From assembly GCF_000241265.1 (NCBI RefSeq), contig NZ_BAEE01000065.1:1-41750 (forward strand): DNA of 41,750 nt, given 5' to 3'. Positions 7,945 to 16,379 of this stretch are shown here, in pieces; position 1 is the first letter of the stretch, and each line of letters opens with the position of its first letter. The DNA is from Gordonia araii NBRC 100433 (GTDB lineage: Bacteria > Actinomycetota > Actinomycetes > Mycobacteriales > Mycobacteriaceae). The notes below the pieces were generated by a model. The model saw nothing but the letters and a program-made list of their open reading frames with translations, made no database searches and had not been told where the DNA came from. The position numbers and the translations under genes were made by a program.

Positions 7945-9288
7945 GTGGCGAACTCGCCGTGGACGGTCCGTGGCTATCGCCATCTGTTCGGCGCCCAGGT
8001 CGTCGGGCTAGCCGGGAACGGGCTGACGACGGTCGCCCTGGGCCTGCTCGCCTATCGCCTCGCTGGGCCCGATGCCGCTGCCGTGCTGGGCACCGCACTC
8101 GCGATCAAGATGATCGCGTACGTGACGATCGCGCCGGTGGCCGGCGGCTATGTCGATCGCTTCAACCGCCGGCGCCTGCTGGTGGTTCTCGATACCGTGC
8201 GGGCCGGGACGGTGGCGATGTTGCCGTTCGTCGACCAGGTCTGGCAGGTGTACGTGTTGCTCGCTCTCACCCAATCGGCGTCGGCGGCCTTCACCCCCAC
8301 CTTCCAGGCCACCCTGCCCGACCTGCTGCCCGACGAGGGCCAGTACACGCGTGCGCTGTCCTACTCACAGCTCGCGTCCACACTCGAGACGCTGCTCAGT
8401 CCGGTGCTCGCGGCACTGCTGGTGACCGTCGTCGACTTCCACTGGCTGTTCGCCTGCACGTCGGCCGCCTTCGTCATCTCCGGTCTTCTGGTGGTCACCA
8501 GCGGGATTCCGGACGCGCCGACGATATCCCGCGGCGGGGCGGTCGACCGAATCTCGGCCGGACTGCGGATCTTCGCGGCGACGCCCAGGCTTCGCGGCGT
8601 GCTCGGATTGGACGTCGCGGTGGCCGGAGCCGGATCGATCGTGATGGTCAACACCGTCAACCTGGTGCAGCAGGATCTGGGACGGACCGAAGCCGACGTC
8701 GCCTGGCTCCTCGCCGCCAACGGCGCCGGTGTCTTCCTGGTGGCCTTCGCCGTCCCCCGCCTACTCGACCGGTACGGCGACCGCACGGTGATGCTCGTCG
8801 GCGCGGGGGTCCTGGCCGCGGCATCGGCCGGCATCCTCGCCCAGACCGTCGCGCTGTCGGGCGACTGGCGGTGGCCCGTGCTCCTCATCCTGTGGGCTCT
8901 GGTCGGCGGCGGCACCGGTGCCGTGCTGACACCCGTCGGGAACGTGCTGCGCCGGTCGAGCCGGCCGGAGGACCGTCCGGCCCTGTTCGCCGCCCAGTTC
9001 TCCCTCTCCCACGCGGCCTGGCTCGTCGCCTACCCGATCGCCGGGTGGGGAGCCACGATCGCCGGCTACGGTCCGACCTGGGCGGTGCTCGCCGCGCTCG
9101 TCCTCGCCGGGTTCGCCACCGCGGTGCACAGCTGGCGCCGCGACGACCCCGATCGGCTACCGCACTTCCACCCGACGACCGATACGCCGGAGCCTGGACA
9201 CCTGGTCGGGGCTACCGCCGTGACGGGCGGCTACGTCCACACCCACGCGTTCGTCATCGACCGCGATCACCGGCGCTGGCCGCGCTGA
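7945..9288 (+). CDS. MFS transporter with histidine-rich C-terminal tail (possible metal efflux pump)
   Basis: 447 residues, GTG start with GGAGGGAG 7 nt upstream. About ten to twelve hydrophobic helices are visible, with an MFS loop motif DRFNRRRLLVVLD between helices 2 and 3 and a related DRYGDRTVML later, as in DHA-type drug/proton antiporters. Unusual is the tail after the last helix (residues ~408-447), which contains six His, including HFH and HTH, plus several Asp. Such tails occur in nickel/cobalt exporters of the NreB type and, with the divergent KmtR-like ArsR, point to divalent metal export. Drug export remains an alternative. The 3' end overlaps the convergent monooxygenase gene by 22 bp. 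Confidence 0.85.
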   Translation: MANSPWTVRGYRHLFGAQVVGLAGNGLTTVALGLLAYRLAGPDAAAVLGTALAIKMIAYVTIAPVAGGYVDRFNRRRLLVVLDTVRAGTVAMLPFVDQVWQVYVLLALTQSASAAFTPTFQATLPDLLPDEGQYTRALSYSQLASTLETLLSPVLAALLVTVVDFHWLFACTSAAFVISGLLVVTSGIPDAPTISRGGAVDRISAGLRIFAATPRLRGVLGLDVAVAGAGSIVMVNTVNLVQQDLGRTEADVAWLLAANGAGVFLVAFAVPRLLDRYGDRTVMLVGAGVLAAASAGILAQTVALSGDWRWPVLLILWALVGGGTGAVLTPVGNVLRRSSRPEDRPALFAAQFSLSHAAWLVAYPIAGWGATIAGYGPTWAVLAALVLAGFATAVHSWRRDDPDRLPHFHPTTDTPEPGHLVGATAVTGGYVHTHAFVIDRDHRRWPR

Positions 9289-10316
9289 CGCATGGGTGCC
9301 ATCGCGAGGTTGCGCAGTGCCGCCCCGCCGTCGAGCATGCCGAGCCGGCACATGACGCGCGACGCCGCGGCGATGCGGTAGGCCGACGACCGGCGGTCGC
9401 GTCGGTAGCGCTGGAACGCGCTCGCGACGTCGTCACTCACACCTAGCACCCGCGCGAGGGCCGCCGCGTCGAGAATGGTCTCGCAGGCGCCGCGACCCAG
9501 ATTGGGCGCCATGGCGTGCACCGCGTCGCCGATCAGGACGGTGTTGCCGCGATACCAATGGCGCTGTCGCGGCGTGGTGCGGACGTGGTAGCGGAGTACG
9601 GTCTCGCCGATGGTCCGCCCGATCGTCGGCGGGACCGGGTCGGCCCACGACGAATAGGCGTCGACGACGAAGGCGAGCGGGTCGGCCTCCTCTCGTTCGG
9701 CGGCGGCCGTCCCGGGAGCCGGCGACCGGTAGGCCGCGTGCCAATCGCAACGATCGGCGCTCAGCGGGGTGATCCCGAAGGACTTTCCCGGCCCCCAATA
9801 CTCGGTGAACATGTCGGTCGTCCCGTCGAACTGCCCGATCACGACCGAGACTCCGAGGGCGCGAGCCTCGGTCTCGCTCCCGGCGACGCTCCGCCGGACG
9901 CGGCTGTTGACACCGTCCGCCCCCACAATCACGTCGTGGTCCAGGCCCACGGTGTTCTCGATCTCGCTTCCGAAATGCACCGTGGTCGCCGGGCCGACCG
10001 CACTGTACAAGGCCTCGAGCAACGCCACGCGAGAGATCATCACGGTCTCCCCTCGGGCGGGGATCTGTGAGAGCAGCCGTCCGGCGAAGTCCCGGATCTC
10101 GGCGGACCCCTGCGGATGACCCGTGCGGCGCACGTCGTCGGCGATGCCGAGCTGCGACAGCACCGCCATCGCGTCCGGCCACATCCCCAAGGCACTGCCC
10201 ATGTCCGGCAATCCCGCCGACCGCTCGAACACGTCGACCGACCACCCTTCGCCGCTGAGCAGGCCGGCCAATGTCAACCCGCCGATCCCGCCGCCGACTA
10301 TCGCTACCCTTCCCAT
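9267..10316 (-). CDS. FAD-dependent monooxygenase (UbiH/PHBH group)
   Basis: 349 residues from ATG 10316. The three group-A flavoprotein fingerprints are present: GRVAIVGGGIGGLTLAGLL at the start, the DG motif VGADGVNSRVRRSV near residue 140, and the GD motif VLIGDAVHAMAPNLGRGA near residue 265. These cytoplasmic enzymes hydroxylate aromatic or polyketide-like substrates with NAD(P)H and O2. A longer in-frame extension to 10574 is rejected because it would overlap the divergent TetR. The operator at 10328-10343 lies only 11 nt upstream, so the neighbouring TetR very likely controls it. Substrate unknown. Confidence 0.88.
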   Translation of the reverse strand: MGRVAIVGGGIGGLTLAGLLSGEGWSVDVFERSAGLPDMGSALGMWPDAMAVLSQLGIADDVRRTGHPQGSAEIRDFAGRLLSQIPARGETVMISRVALLEALYSAVGPATTVHFGSEIENTVGLDHDVIVGADGVNSRVRRSVAGSETEARALGVSVVIGQFDGTTDMFTEYWGPGKSFGITPLSADRCDWHAAYRSPAPGTAAAEREEADPLAFVVDAYSSWADPVPPTIGRTIGETVLRYHVRTTPRQRHWYRGNTVLIGDAVHAMAPNLGRGACETILDAAALARVLGVSDDVASAFQRYRRDRRSSAYRIAAASRVMCRLGMLDGGAALRNLAMAPMRQRGQRR

Positions 10317-10327
10317 GATCTCGACTC

Positions 10328-10343
10328 TACTACGTACGTAGTA
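10328..10343. promoter_or_regulatory. 16-bp perfect palindrome, TetR operator
   Basis: TACTACGTACGTAGTA is perfectly self-complementary. It lies between the divergent FAD monooxygenase (start 10316) and TetR gene (start 10374) and overlaps a -10-like TAGTAT (10339-10344) for the TetR direction. Length, symmetry and place fit a TetR dimer site acting on both genes. Confidence 0.75.
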
Positions 10344-10373
10344 TTCAGCGCCGAGGTGCGTTACCGTGGGCAG

Positions 10374-10922
10374 GTGACCAGGCGTGATGAGGTTCTCGAC
10401 GCGGCAATCCGCGCTCTCGGTGAACACGGCCTCTACGGGCTCACGCATCGGAAGGTGGACCGCGCTGCCGGGCTGCCCGAGGGAACGACGTCGAATTACT
10501 TCCGCACACGGGCCAAGTTGCTCACGGGAGCGGTGGATCATCTCGTAGCCACCGAATTCGACGTGTGGAACCAAGGCGGTGCCGCGGAACTCACCACCGC
10601 GGATGACCTGGTTGAGCTCGCCACCCGTTTCGTGGAATGGGCGTTGACCGAAGGCCGAACGCGCTCGGTTGCCCGCATCGCGCTTCTGGAGGCGGCCATC
10701 ACCGAGCCGGACGTCGCTGAGGTCTTACGCGCGGCCCGCCGGCAGGTCGAAGTCAAGGCCGCCGAACTGTGCTCGCCGCTCGGGTTGGACTCGACCGGCA
10801 CCGCCGTCCTCCTCGACGCGACCGACTCGATCACCTTCCGTCAGCTCGCGATCCCCGCGCCCGACTTCGGCCCGCGCGCGTACTTCGAACGGCTCATCGG
10901 CGCTCTCACGACCGGTGGATGA
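10374..10922 (+). CDS. TetR-family transcriptional regulator
   Basis: 182 residues from GTG 10374; an in-frame GTG at 10356 would add six residues and cannot be excluded. The start reads TRRDEVLDAAIRALGEHG, typical of the first TetR helix, then helix-turn-helix LTHRKVDRAAGLPEGTTSNYF. The ligand domain carries acidic stretches and TDSITFRQLAIPAPDFG near the end. Divergent from the FAD monooxygenase with a 16-bp palindrome between, so it is most likely its local repressor. Inducer unknown. Confidence 0.9.
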   Translation: MTRRDEVLDAAIRALGEHGLYGLTHRKVDRAAGLPEGTTSNYFRTRAKLLTGAVDHLVATEFDVWNQGGAAELTTADDLVELATRFVEWALTEGRTRSVARIALLEAAITEPDVAEVLRAARRQVEVKAAELCSPLGLDSTGTAVLLDATDSITFRQLAIPAPDFGPRAYFERLIGALTTGG

Positions 10923-11003
10923 TCGCCCGGGCGAGCTATCAACGACATCCGGGGACGGATAGCGGCACCGTCGATACGATGTCGGCATGAGCAGGACAGC
11001 ACA

Positions 11004-11432
11004 ATGACCGATGCCAACGACTGGAACACCAAGATCATCGACGAGTTTCGCGCCAACGACGGCAAAGTCGGCGGCAACTTCGAGGGCGCGCCGATGGTTC
11101 TGGTCCACCACGTCGGCCGCAAATCGGGTAAGCAAAACGTGACGCCCATGATGTATCTGCCCGACGACGAGGACCCCGGCACCGTCTACGTCTTCGCCTC
11201 GAAGGCCGGCGCACCGACCAACCCGGCCTGGTACTACAACCTGGTCAGTGCGGGCGAGGCTCGCGTGGAGATGGGAACCGACGTATTCGACGTCGTCGTC
11301 ACCGAGATCACCGGCGACGAGCGCGACCGCAAGTACAGCGAACAGGCGCGGCGCTACCCGGGCTTTGCCGGCTACGAGAAGAAGGTCGCCGGCATCCGCA
11401 CAATCCCTGTACTCGCGCTGCGGCGCCGCTGA
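11004..11432 (+). CDS. Ddn-like deazaflavin (F420)-dependent nitroreductase family protein
   Basis: 142 residues. Signature HHVGRKSGKQNVTPM near residues 34-48 and FASKAGAPTNPAWYYNLV near 70-87 mark the Ddn split-barrel family, which uses reduced F420. It differs clearly from the paralogue at 2003, so the two are not a recent duplication. AGGA lies about 9 nt before the ATG. The extended SDR gene follows in the same direction after 71 bp and may share a transcript. Substrate unknown. Confidence 0.87.
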   Translation: MTDANDWNTKIIDEFRANDGKVGGNFEGAPMVLVHHVGRKSGKQNVTPMMYLPDDEDPGTVYVFASKAGAPTNPAWYYNLVSAGEARVEMGTDVFDVVVTEITGDERDRKYSEQARRYPGFAGYEKKVAGIRTIPVLALRRR

Positions 11433-11503
11433 ACCACGACCGCCGCGCCGGGGCAGCGAGCGCGACGAATCCGTGCGGGTCGCCGCTCGAGGACTGGAGA
11501 ACA

Positions 11504-12496
11504 ATGTGCACGAGCCTGGTGATCGGCGCCAGCGGCTTCCTGGGCGCACACGTCGTCCGCGACCTGGCCGAGCGCGGCGAGAACGTGCGCGCCCTCGTAC
11601 GCTCCACCAGCGATACGCGCGGAATCGAGGGACTCGACGTCGAGCGCGTCACGGGCGACGTCTTCGACCTGGATTCGATTCGCGCGGCGATGAGCGGCTG
11701 CGAGGTCGTCTATTACTGCGTGGTCGACGCCCGGCCGTGGCTGCGCGATCCCACGCCGATGTGGCGCACCAATGTCGAGGGACTCCGCGGCGTTCTCGAC
11801 GTCGCCGCCGGCGCCCGCCTCAAGAAGTTCGTCTTCACGAGTTCCGTCGTGACCATCGGCATCCCCGAATCCGGACCGGCCACCGAAGAACTCCGCAACA
11901 ACTGGCTCGGCAAAGGCGGTGAATACGCCCGCACGCGGGTCGCCGCCGAGGATCTGGTCATGGAGTACCGCGACACTTACGGTCTGCCCGCAGTCGCGAT
12001 GTGCGTGGCGAACACCTACGGCGAAGGCGACTACCTGCCCACCCCGCACGGCGGCATGGTCAAAGCCGCCGTGCGCGGGAAAATGCCGTTCTACCTCGAC
12101 GGGGTCGGCGCCGAGGTCGTCGGCATCAAGGATGCCGCGCGGGCGATGACACTGGCCGGAGAACACGGACGACCGGGCGAGCGTTACATCGTGGCCGAAC
12201 GATTCATGTCGCCCAAGGAGATCTTCGACGTCGCCTGCGCCGAAGTGGGCGTCGCCCCACCGTCGAAAGCGGTGTCCCGGCGGACGCTGACCCGGATGGC
12301 CGCACTCTCGACCGTGACCGCACGCATCCGGCGCAAAGACTCGTTGCTGACGCCGACGACGGTCCGCCTCATGCACGTGATGCCGAGAATGGATCACAGC
12401 AAAGCCGTCGACGAACTCGGGTGGACTCCCTCTCCGACGCCCGACGCCATCGCCGAAGCCGCGCGGTTCTTCGCCGCGTCGCGAAGCCGCCGGTAG
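11504..12496 (+). CDS. NAD(P)-dependent epimerase/dehydratase family (extended SDR)
   Basis: 330 residues. Rossmann motif VIGASGFLGAHVVRDL at residues ~6-21, then DVFDLDSI, TNVEGLRGVLD and VFTSSVVTIG, all typical of extended short-chain dehydrogenases of the sterol dehydrogenase/dihydroflavonol reductase group. The catalytic segment reads EYARTRVAAE: the Tyr is there, but the Lys of the Tyr-x3-Lys pair is Arg. That may mean altered catalysis or a non-enzymatic role. GGAG precedes the ATG. It lies downstream of a Ddn-like gene in the same direction. Substrate unknown. Confidence 0.85.
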   Translation: MCTSLVIGASGFLGAHVVRDLAERGENVRALVRSTSDTRGIEGLDVERVTGDVFDLDSIRAAMSGCEVVYYCVVDARPWLRDPTPMWRTNVEGLRGVLDVAAGARLKKFVFTSSVVTIGIPESGPATEELRNNWLGKGGEYARTRVAAEDLVMEYRDTYGLPAVAMCVANTYGEGDYLPTPHGGMVKAAVRGKMPFYLDGVGAEVVGIKDAARAMTLAGEHGRPGERYIVAERFMSPKEIFDVACAEVGVAPPSKAVSRRTLTRMAALSTVTARIRRKDSLLTPTTVRLMHVMPRMDHSKAVDELGWTPSPTPDAIAEAARFFAASRSRR

Positions 12497-12545
12497 TCAA
12501 CGGCGCCGTCGTCGGCGCATCAATGTCAGACCGCCGCGATAACGT

Positions 12546-12557
12546 GAACGCACGTTC
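12546..12557. promoter_or_regulatory. SOS (LexA)-box-like site upstream of the DUF222-HNH gene
   Basis: GAACGCACGTTC contains the GAAC-N4-GTTC core of actinobacterial LexA sites (mycobacterial consensus TCGAAC-N4-GTTCGA); the outermost pairs do not match. It is 38 bp before the ATG at 12595. Published mycobacterial SOS-box surveys found LexA sites before 13E12-type genes, which the downstream gene resembles. Binding is inferred. Confidence 0.55.
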
Positions 12558-12594
12558 TAGCTAGCCGGTGCTCCGGCCGGAGGAGGTGGATACC

Positions 12595-14208
12595 ATGCCC
12601 GACAAGGAACACAACGAGTTGGGGCTGCCGGATTCGCCTCTAGCGCTGGCACAGCTCGTGGACGCCGCCGTCGAGAAGCTCGCCTCGTCGCCACTGGGCC
12701 TGATGACCGACGCCGATGTGCTGACGATGGTCCAGACGCTGGAGACCGCGTGGCGGCGTGCCGACGGCGTGAACGCGAAGGTGCTGGTGGAGGTTTCCGA
12801 CCGCGAGGTGTTCGGCGTTTCGGGGCATACGACTGTGAAGCGGTTCTACGCGCAGGAGCTCCGGCTGGGCGCTTCGGAAGCGAAGCGACGAGTAGAGGTC
12901 GCCGAGGCGATCGCGCCGATGAATGCGATGACCGGAGAGAAGCTCCCGCCCAAACGCGAGCCGCTGGCCGACGCGGTCGCCCAAGGCGAGATCTCTTCGG
13001 ACCACGTGCACGAGGTGGAAGCGATCATGGCGAAGATTCCGCACAGCGCGTCCCCGGACGACGTCGAGGCGGCGGTCGAGATCCTCGCCAAAGCCGCCGG
13101 CGAGTTCGGCCCGCAAGATCTGCGGCCGCTGGGGCAACGGGTGCTGGCGTGGCTGGATCCCGACGGAGAACTGTCCGACGACAAGGATCGCCTGCGGCAA
13201 CGCGGAATCACCATCGGCCGGCAAGACGACCAGCTGATGTCCAAGATCAGCGGCTACATCGACCCGAAGATGCGGGCCAAGTTTGAGCTGATCCTGAACA
13301 GTTGGGCCGCACCCGGGATGAACAACCCCGACGACGAGCACAGCATCTCCGGCACGAGCGGTGACCTCTGCGACCACGACCGGGATGCGTTGGCGGAGGC
13401 CGCCAAGCGCGACACCCGAACCCCGGCACAACGCAACCACGACGCAATGGGCGCGGCGTGGGACTGGATCCTGGGCCACGACGGACTGGGGAAGCCGGAC
13501 CGGATTCCGTCGCAGTTGGTCATCACCATCGACGAAGCCGATCTCGCCCGCCGCGCCGGGGTGGCACTCACCTCGACGGGCACGATGGTGCCCGTCGCCG
13601 ATCTGGTCGACCTCGCCGCCGATGCCACTCCCTGGCTGGAGGTTTTCTCCGATGCCACCCGTCAGGTCCTCGACTTCGGCCGTGGCCGTCGGCTGGCGAG
13701 CCTGGCACAGCGGTTGGCGATGTTCGGCCGAGACCGCGGCTGCACCCGACCCGGTTGCACCGAGCCGTTCGCCCGGTGCCAAGCCCACCACGCACAAGCC
13801 GATTTCGCCGCCGGAGGCAACACCAATCTTCACGAGCTGGGCGCGGCGTGCGGACCGGACAACCGCAACGTCGGCAACAAGCCGGGCCAATGGGAAACCA
13901 CCATCATCGACACCGGACCCGACAGCGGGCGCGTCGGCTGGCGACTCACCGGCTCCGGCGGCCCGTTCCGCACCAACCCCGTTCACGACCCGGCAGCATT
14001 CCTCCGCAACCACCCGGTCGCCGACGGCGCCCCGAACCAGGCTGGCGACCCCGATCCACCGGAAACGACGCCGAGCGAACCGCCGCCCGGCCCTTCAACG
14101 CCACCGGTCATGCTGCGCGCACGACCGGACCCGCCCGAGCCACCACGGTGGGAACAGCACGCCTCGCCGGTGGAAGCCGCACTCGGTCGCCTACTCGAAG
14201 CCGCCTGA
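12595..14208 (+). CDS. DUF222 / HNH endonuclease-like protein (13E12 repeat family type)
   Basis: 537 residues. The ATG at 12595 is chosen because GGAGGAGG (12579-12586) lies 8 nt upstream; an in-frame GTG at 12568 precedes that site. Residues ~20-330 are a DUF222 domain (TLETAWRRADGVNAKVLVEV, LGASEAKRRVEVAEAI). An HNH-like module spans ~382-425: CTRPGC, then CQAHHAQADFAAGGNTNLHEL. The last part reads CGPDNRNVG, where the usual Cys-x2-His ending of the zinc knuckle has Asp in place of His. A Pro-rich tail follows. This family is multicopy in mycobacteria and relatives; its function is unsettled. The SOS-like box upstream suggests damage induction. The 3' end overlaps the convergent gene by 18 bp. 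Confidence 0.88.
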   Translation: MPDKEHNELGLPDSPLALAQLVDAAVEKLASSPLGLMTDADVLTMVQTLETAWRRADGVNAKVLVEVSDREVFGVSGHTTVKRFYAQELRLGASEAKRRVEVAEAIAPMNAMTGEKLPPKREPLADAVAQGEISSDHVHEVEAIMAKIPHSASPDDVEAAVEILAKAAGEFGPQDLRPLGQRVLAWLDPDGELSDDKDRLRQRGITIGRQDDQLMSKISGYIDPKMRAKFELILNSWAAPGMNNPDDEHSISGTSGDLCDHDRDALAEAAKRDTRTPAQRNHDAMGAAWDWILGHDGLGKPDRIPSQLVITIDEADLARRAGVALTSTGTMVPVADLVDLAADATPWLEVFSDATRQVLDFGRGRRLASLAQRLAMFGRDRGCTRPGCTEPFARCQAHHAQADFAAGGNTNLHELGAACGPDNRNVGNKPGQWETTIIDTGPDSGRVGWRLTGSGGPFRTNPVHDPAAFLRNHPVADGAPNQAGDPDPPETTPSEPPPGPSTPPVMLRARPDPPEPPRWEQHASPVEAALGRLLEAA

Positions 14209-14727
14209 CGCCTGCGTCTGACGAAGCGCCACCCATTCCCAGACGGCGAACAGCACGACGACCACCGCGGCCAGCAGAACCATCCACCGCAACGCGCCAT
14301 CGGATCGGATTGCGATTCCCGCCACGACCAGCGCGACGGTCGCCCCGAGGTTCGCTGCCGTCACGGCGGCCAAGACTGCGCGCAGCGGCCAGCGGCTGGG
14401 CGCGAACCACAGGCCGACGCCCCAGACCGCCAGTGCGACACCGAGAATGACGTGCAGCACCGCGGGCATCACGGGGTTCACACCCCCGAGGACGAGCAGC
14501 GCGGCCCCGGCCAGCACACAGACGATCGCGTCGGCGCGCAGTGCCAGTCGTCCCGAACGGAAGCCGGAACAACGTGCCGGTTGGTGGGTGGCCAACGCCG
14601 CGGTCTGCACGCGCGTGCCGCATTCCGCACAGTCGGCGCAGCAGGCGACGGCGTGCCGGACCGACGGGTCCCGGTGACACACGCAAACGCATTCGTCCCC
14701 GGCCACGGCCTCAACACTGGTAGTCAT
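14191..14727 (-). CDS. Membrane protein with Cys-rich N terminus and four helices, function unknown
   Basis: 178 residues from ATG 14727 (a TTG two codons earlier is also in frame). Residues ~12-55 hold nine Cys and three His (CVCVCH, CCADCAEC), a possible metal-binding knuckle. Then four hydrophobic segments follow: ADAIVCVLAGAALLVL, PAVLHVILGVALAVWGVG, RAVLAAVTAANLGATVALV and MVLLAAVVVVLFAVWEW. I do not recognise the family. It starts 9 nt after the phosphoribosyltransferase stop, so the two are probably cotranscribed. Confidence 0.75.
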   Translation of the reverse strand: MTTSVEAVAGDECVCVCHRDPSVRHAVACCADCAECGTRVQTAALATHQPARCSGFRSGRLALRADAIVCVLAGAALLVLGGVNPVMPAVLHVILGVALAVWGVGLWFAPSRWPLRAVLAAVTAANLGATVALVVAGIAIRSDGALRWMVLLAAVVVVLFAVWEWVALRQTQASGGFE

Positions 14728-14736
14728 GCGCAAAGC

Positions 14737-15438
14737 CTAATATGGGAACCTCGCTCCCCGGCCCTTTCCGCGCCGAAGCTCGCCCGGCGGCGCCGCCCCG
14801 GCCCGGGCCAACAGGTCGCGCACCTGCTCGTCGTCGGTCTGCTCGAAATCTCGATACGACGCTCCTACGGCGAAGAACGGTTCCGGCGTCGCCACGCAGA
14901 CCACTCGGTCGGCGATCTCCGTCATCTGCCGGCACGCCGATTCCGGGGCGACCGGAATCGCCACGACGATCTCCGCCGGCCGGGACTCCCGCAGCGCCAG
15001 GACGGCCGCGCGCATGGTCGAGCCCGTCGCCAGCCCGTCATCGACGACGATCACCGTCTGGCCGGCCATCTCGATCGCGGGTCGCGTGCCTCGATAGCGC
15101 GCCTCGCGGCGCCGCAACTCGGCCGACTCGCGCTCGACGACTCGACCAACCTGTTCCGGTGTCACGTCCGCAGTTCGCATCACATCCTCGTCGAGCACCT
15201 GCCGACCACCGGCCGCGCTCGCACCGAACGCGAGTTCCTCGTGACCGGGTACCCCCAGTTTCCGCACGCTGGCCACGTCGAGTCGGGCACGTAGCGCGTC
15301 GGCCACCTCGAACGCCACCGGCACGCCGCCCCGGGCGAGGCCGAGCACGATGACATCGTCCCGGTCGCGATAGGCGAAGAGCAGTCCCGCGAGCGCTCGA
15401 CCGGCTTCGCGCCGATCGTCGAACAGCCGACGTGACAT
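14737..15438 (-). CDS. Phosphoribosyltransferase family protein
   Basis: 233 residues from ATG 15438 with GGGAGG upstream; the longer open frame to 15534 lacks a ribosome site. It begins [20 protein letters not shown] and carries the PRPP-binding loop [13 protein letters not shown] near residues 125-137, plus [15 protein letters not shown] for pyrophosphate contacts. Stand-alone proteins of this type occur across actinobacteria, often in stress or dormancy regulons, and their base substrate is not established. It leads the two-gene unit with the Cys-rich membrane protein. Confidence 0.87.
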   Translation of the reverse strand: MSRRLFDDRREAGRALAGLLFAYRDRDDVIVLGLARGGVPVAFEVADALRARLDVASVRKLGVPGHEELAFGASAAGGRQVLDEDVMRTADVTPEQVGRVVERESAELRRREARYRGTRPAIEMAGQTVIVVDDGLATGSTMRAAVLALRESRPAEIVVAIPVAPESACRQMTEIADRVVCVATPEPFFAVGASYRDFEQTDDEQVRDLLARAGAAPPGELRRGKGRGARFPY

Positions 15439-15582
15439 GAGCGGACGCCTCCCTTGTCTTGCCGCGACCGCCGCCTGTCTCGACCGCGACGATGTCCATT
15501 CTCCCACCGCGCGATACAACCCGACCGCCGCCAATCCACCGATCCTCCCGCGAACTGGACACGTGTCTTGTTTACTGGGCTG

Positions 15583-16371
15583 GTGATTCTCGATCTCTTC
15601 CGCCTCGACGACAAAGCCGCCATCGTCACCGGCGCCGGGCGCGGTCTCGGTGCCGCTATCGCGCTCGGGTTCGCCGAGGCCGGCGCCGATGTCGTCATCT
15701 CAGCCCGCAACACCGACGAACTCGAGTCGGTGGCCGAAGCCGTGCGCGCGACCGGTCGCAAGGCGGCTGTCGTGCCCGCTGATCTGTCGACCGCGGAACC
15801 CAACCTTCTGGTGGACGCCGCGGTCGCCGAATTCGGCCGGCTGGACATCCTTGTCAACAACGTCGGCGGCGCCATGCCCAAGCCGCTGCTGGACACACGC
15901 GGCAAGGATCTCGACCGCGCCTTCAATTTCAACGTGACCGTGGCTCACGAAATCCTCGTCGCCGCGGTGCCGCACCTCCTCAACAACGAGGACGGCGGTT
16001 CGGTCATCAACATCACGTCGGCGGTCGGGCGCCTCCCTGGTCGGGGATTCGGCGTGTACGGAACGGTGAAAGCGGCCCTCGCGCACTACACCCGGCTCGC
16101 AGCACTCGACCTCAACCCGCGGATCCGCGTCAACGCGATCGCGCCCGGGGCGATCCTCACGTCGGCTCTGGAAGTGGTGGCCGCCGACGACACGATGCGC
16201 GGCGCCATCGAGGACCTCACCCCGTTGCAGCGCCTCGGCAAACCCGAGGATATCGCCGCGACGGCGCTGTTCCTCGCCTCCGACGCGGGCGCCTACCTGA
16301 CCGGGAAGGTCCTGGAAGTCGACGGGGGCCTCCTCGTCCCGAACTTCGAACTACCCGTCCCCGACCTGTGA
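15583..16371 (+). CDS. Short-chain dehydrogenase/reductase (classical SDR)
   Basis: 262 residues. The start is taken as GTG 15583, where the protein reads [18 protein letters not shown]; upstream codons are in frame but not SDR-like. Motifs: [15 protein letters not shown] for cofactor binding, NNVGG, catalytic Ser in INITSAVG, Tyr-x3-Lys in YGTVKAAL, and the C-terminal [16 protein letters not shown]. An Arg after the second strand (SARN) suggests NADP(H). Its stop overlaps the ribosome site region of the SnoaL-like gene, so the pair is an operon. Such pairs often act on polyketide or steroid-like alcohols; substrate unknown. Confidence 0.88.
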   Translation: MILDLFRLDDKAAIVTGAGRGLGAAIALGFAEAGADVVISARNTDELESVAEAVRATGRKAAVVPADLSTAEPNLLVDAAVAEFGRLDILVNNVGGAMPKPLLDTRGKDLDRAFNFNVTVAHEILVAAVPHLLNNEDGGSVINITSAVGRLPGRGFGVYGTVKAALAHYTRLAALDLNPRIRVNAIAPGAILTSALEVVAADDTMRGAIEDLTPLQRLGKPEDIAATALFLASDAGAYLTGKVLEVDGGLLVPNFELPVPDL

Positions 16372-16379
16372 GGCCCGCG

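Noticed and set aside
10116..10373. N-terminal extension of the TetR at 10374
   Set aside because: The added sequence would read through the palindromic operator and into the divergent monooxygenase gene; TetR proteins begin close to the helix found at 10374.
12640..14013. 457-residue minus-strand open frame
   Set aside because: Shadow of the DUF222-HNH gene, which has a strong ribosome site and recognisable domains.
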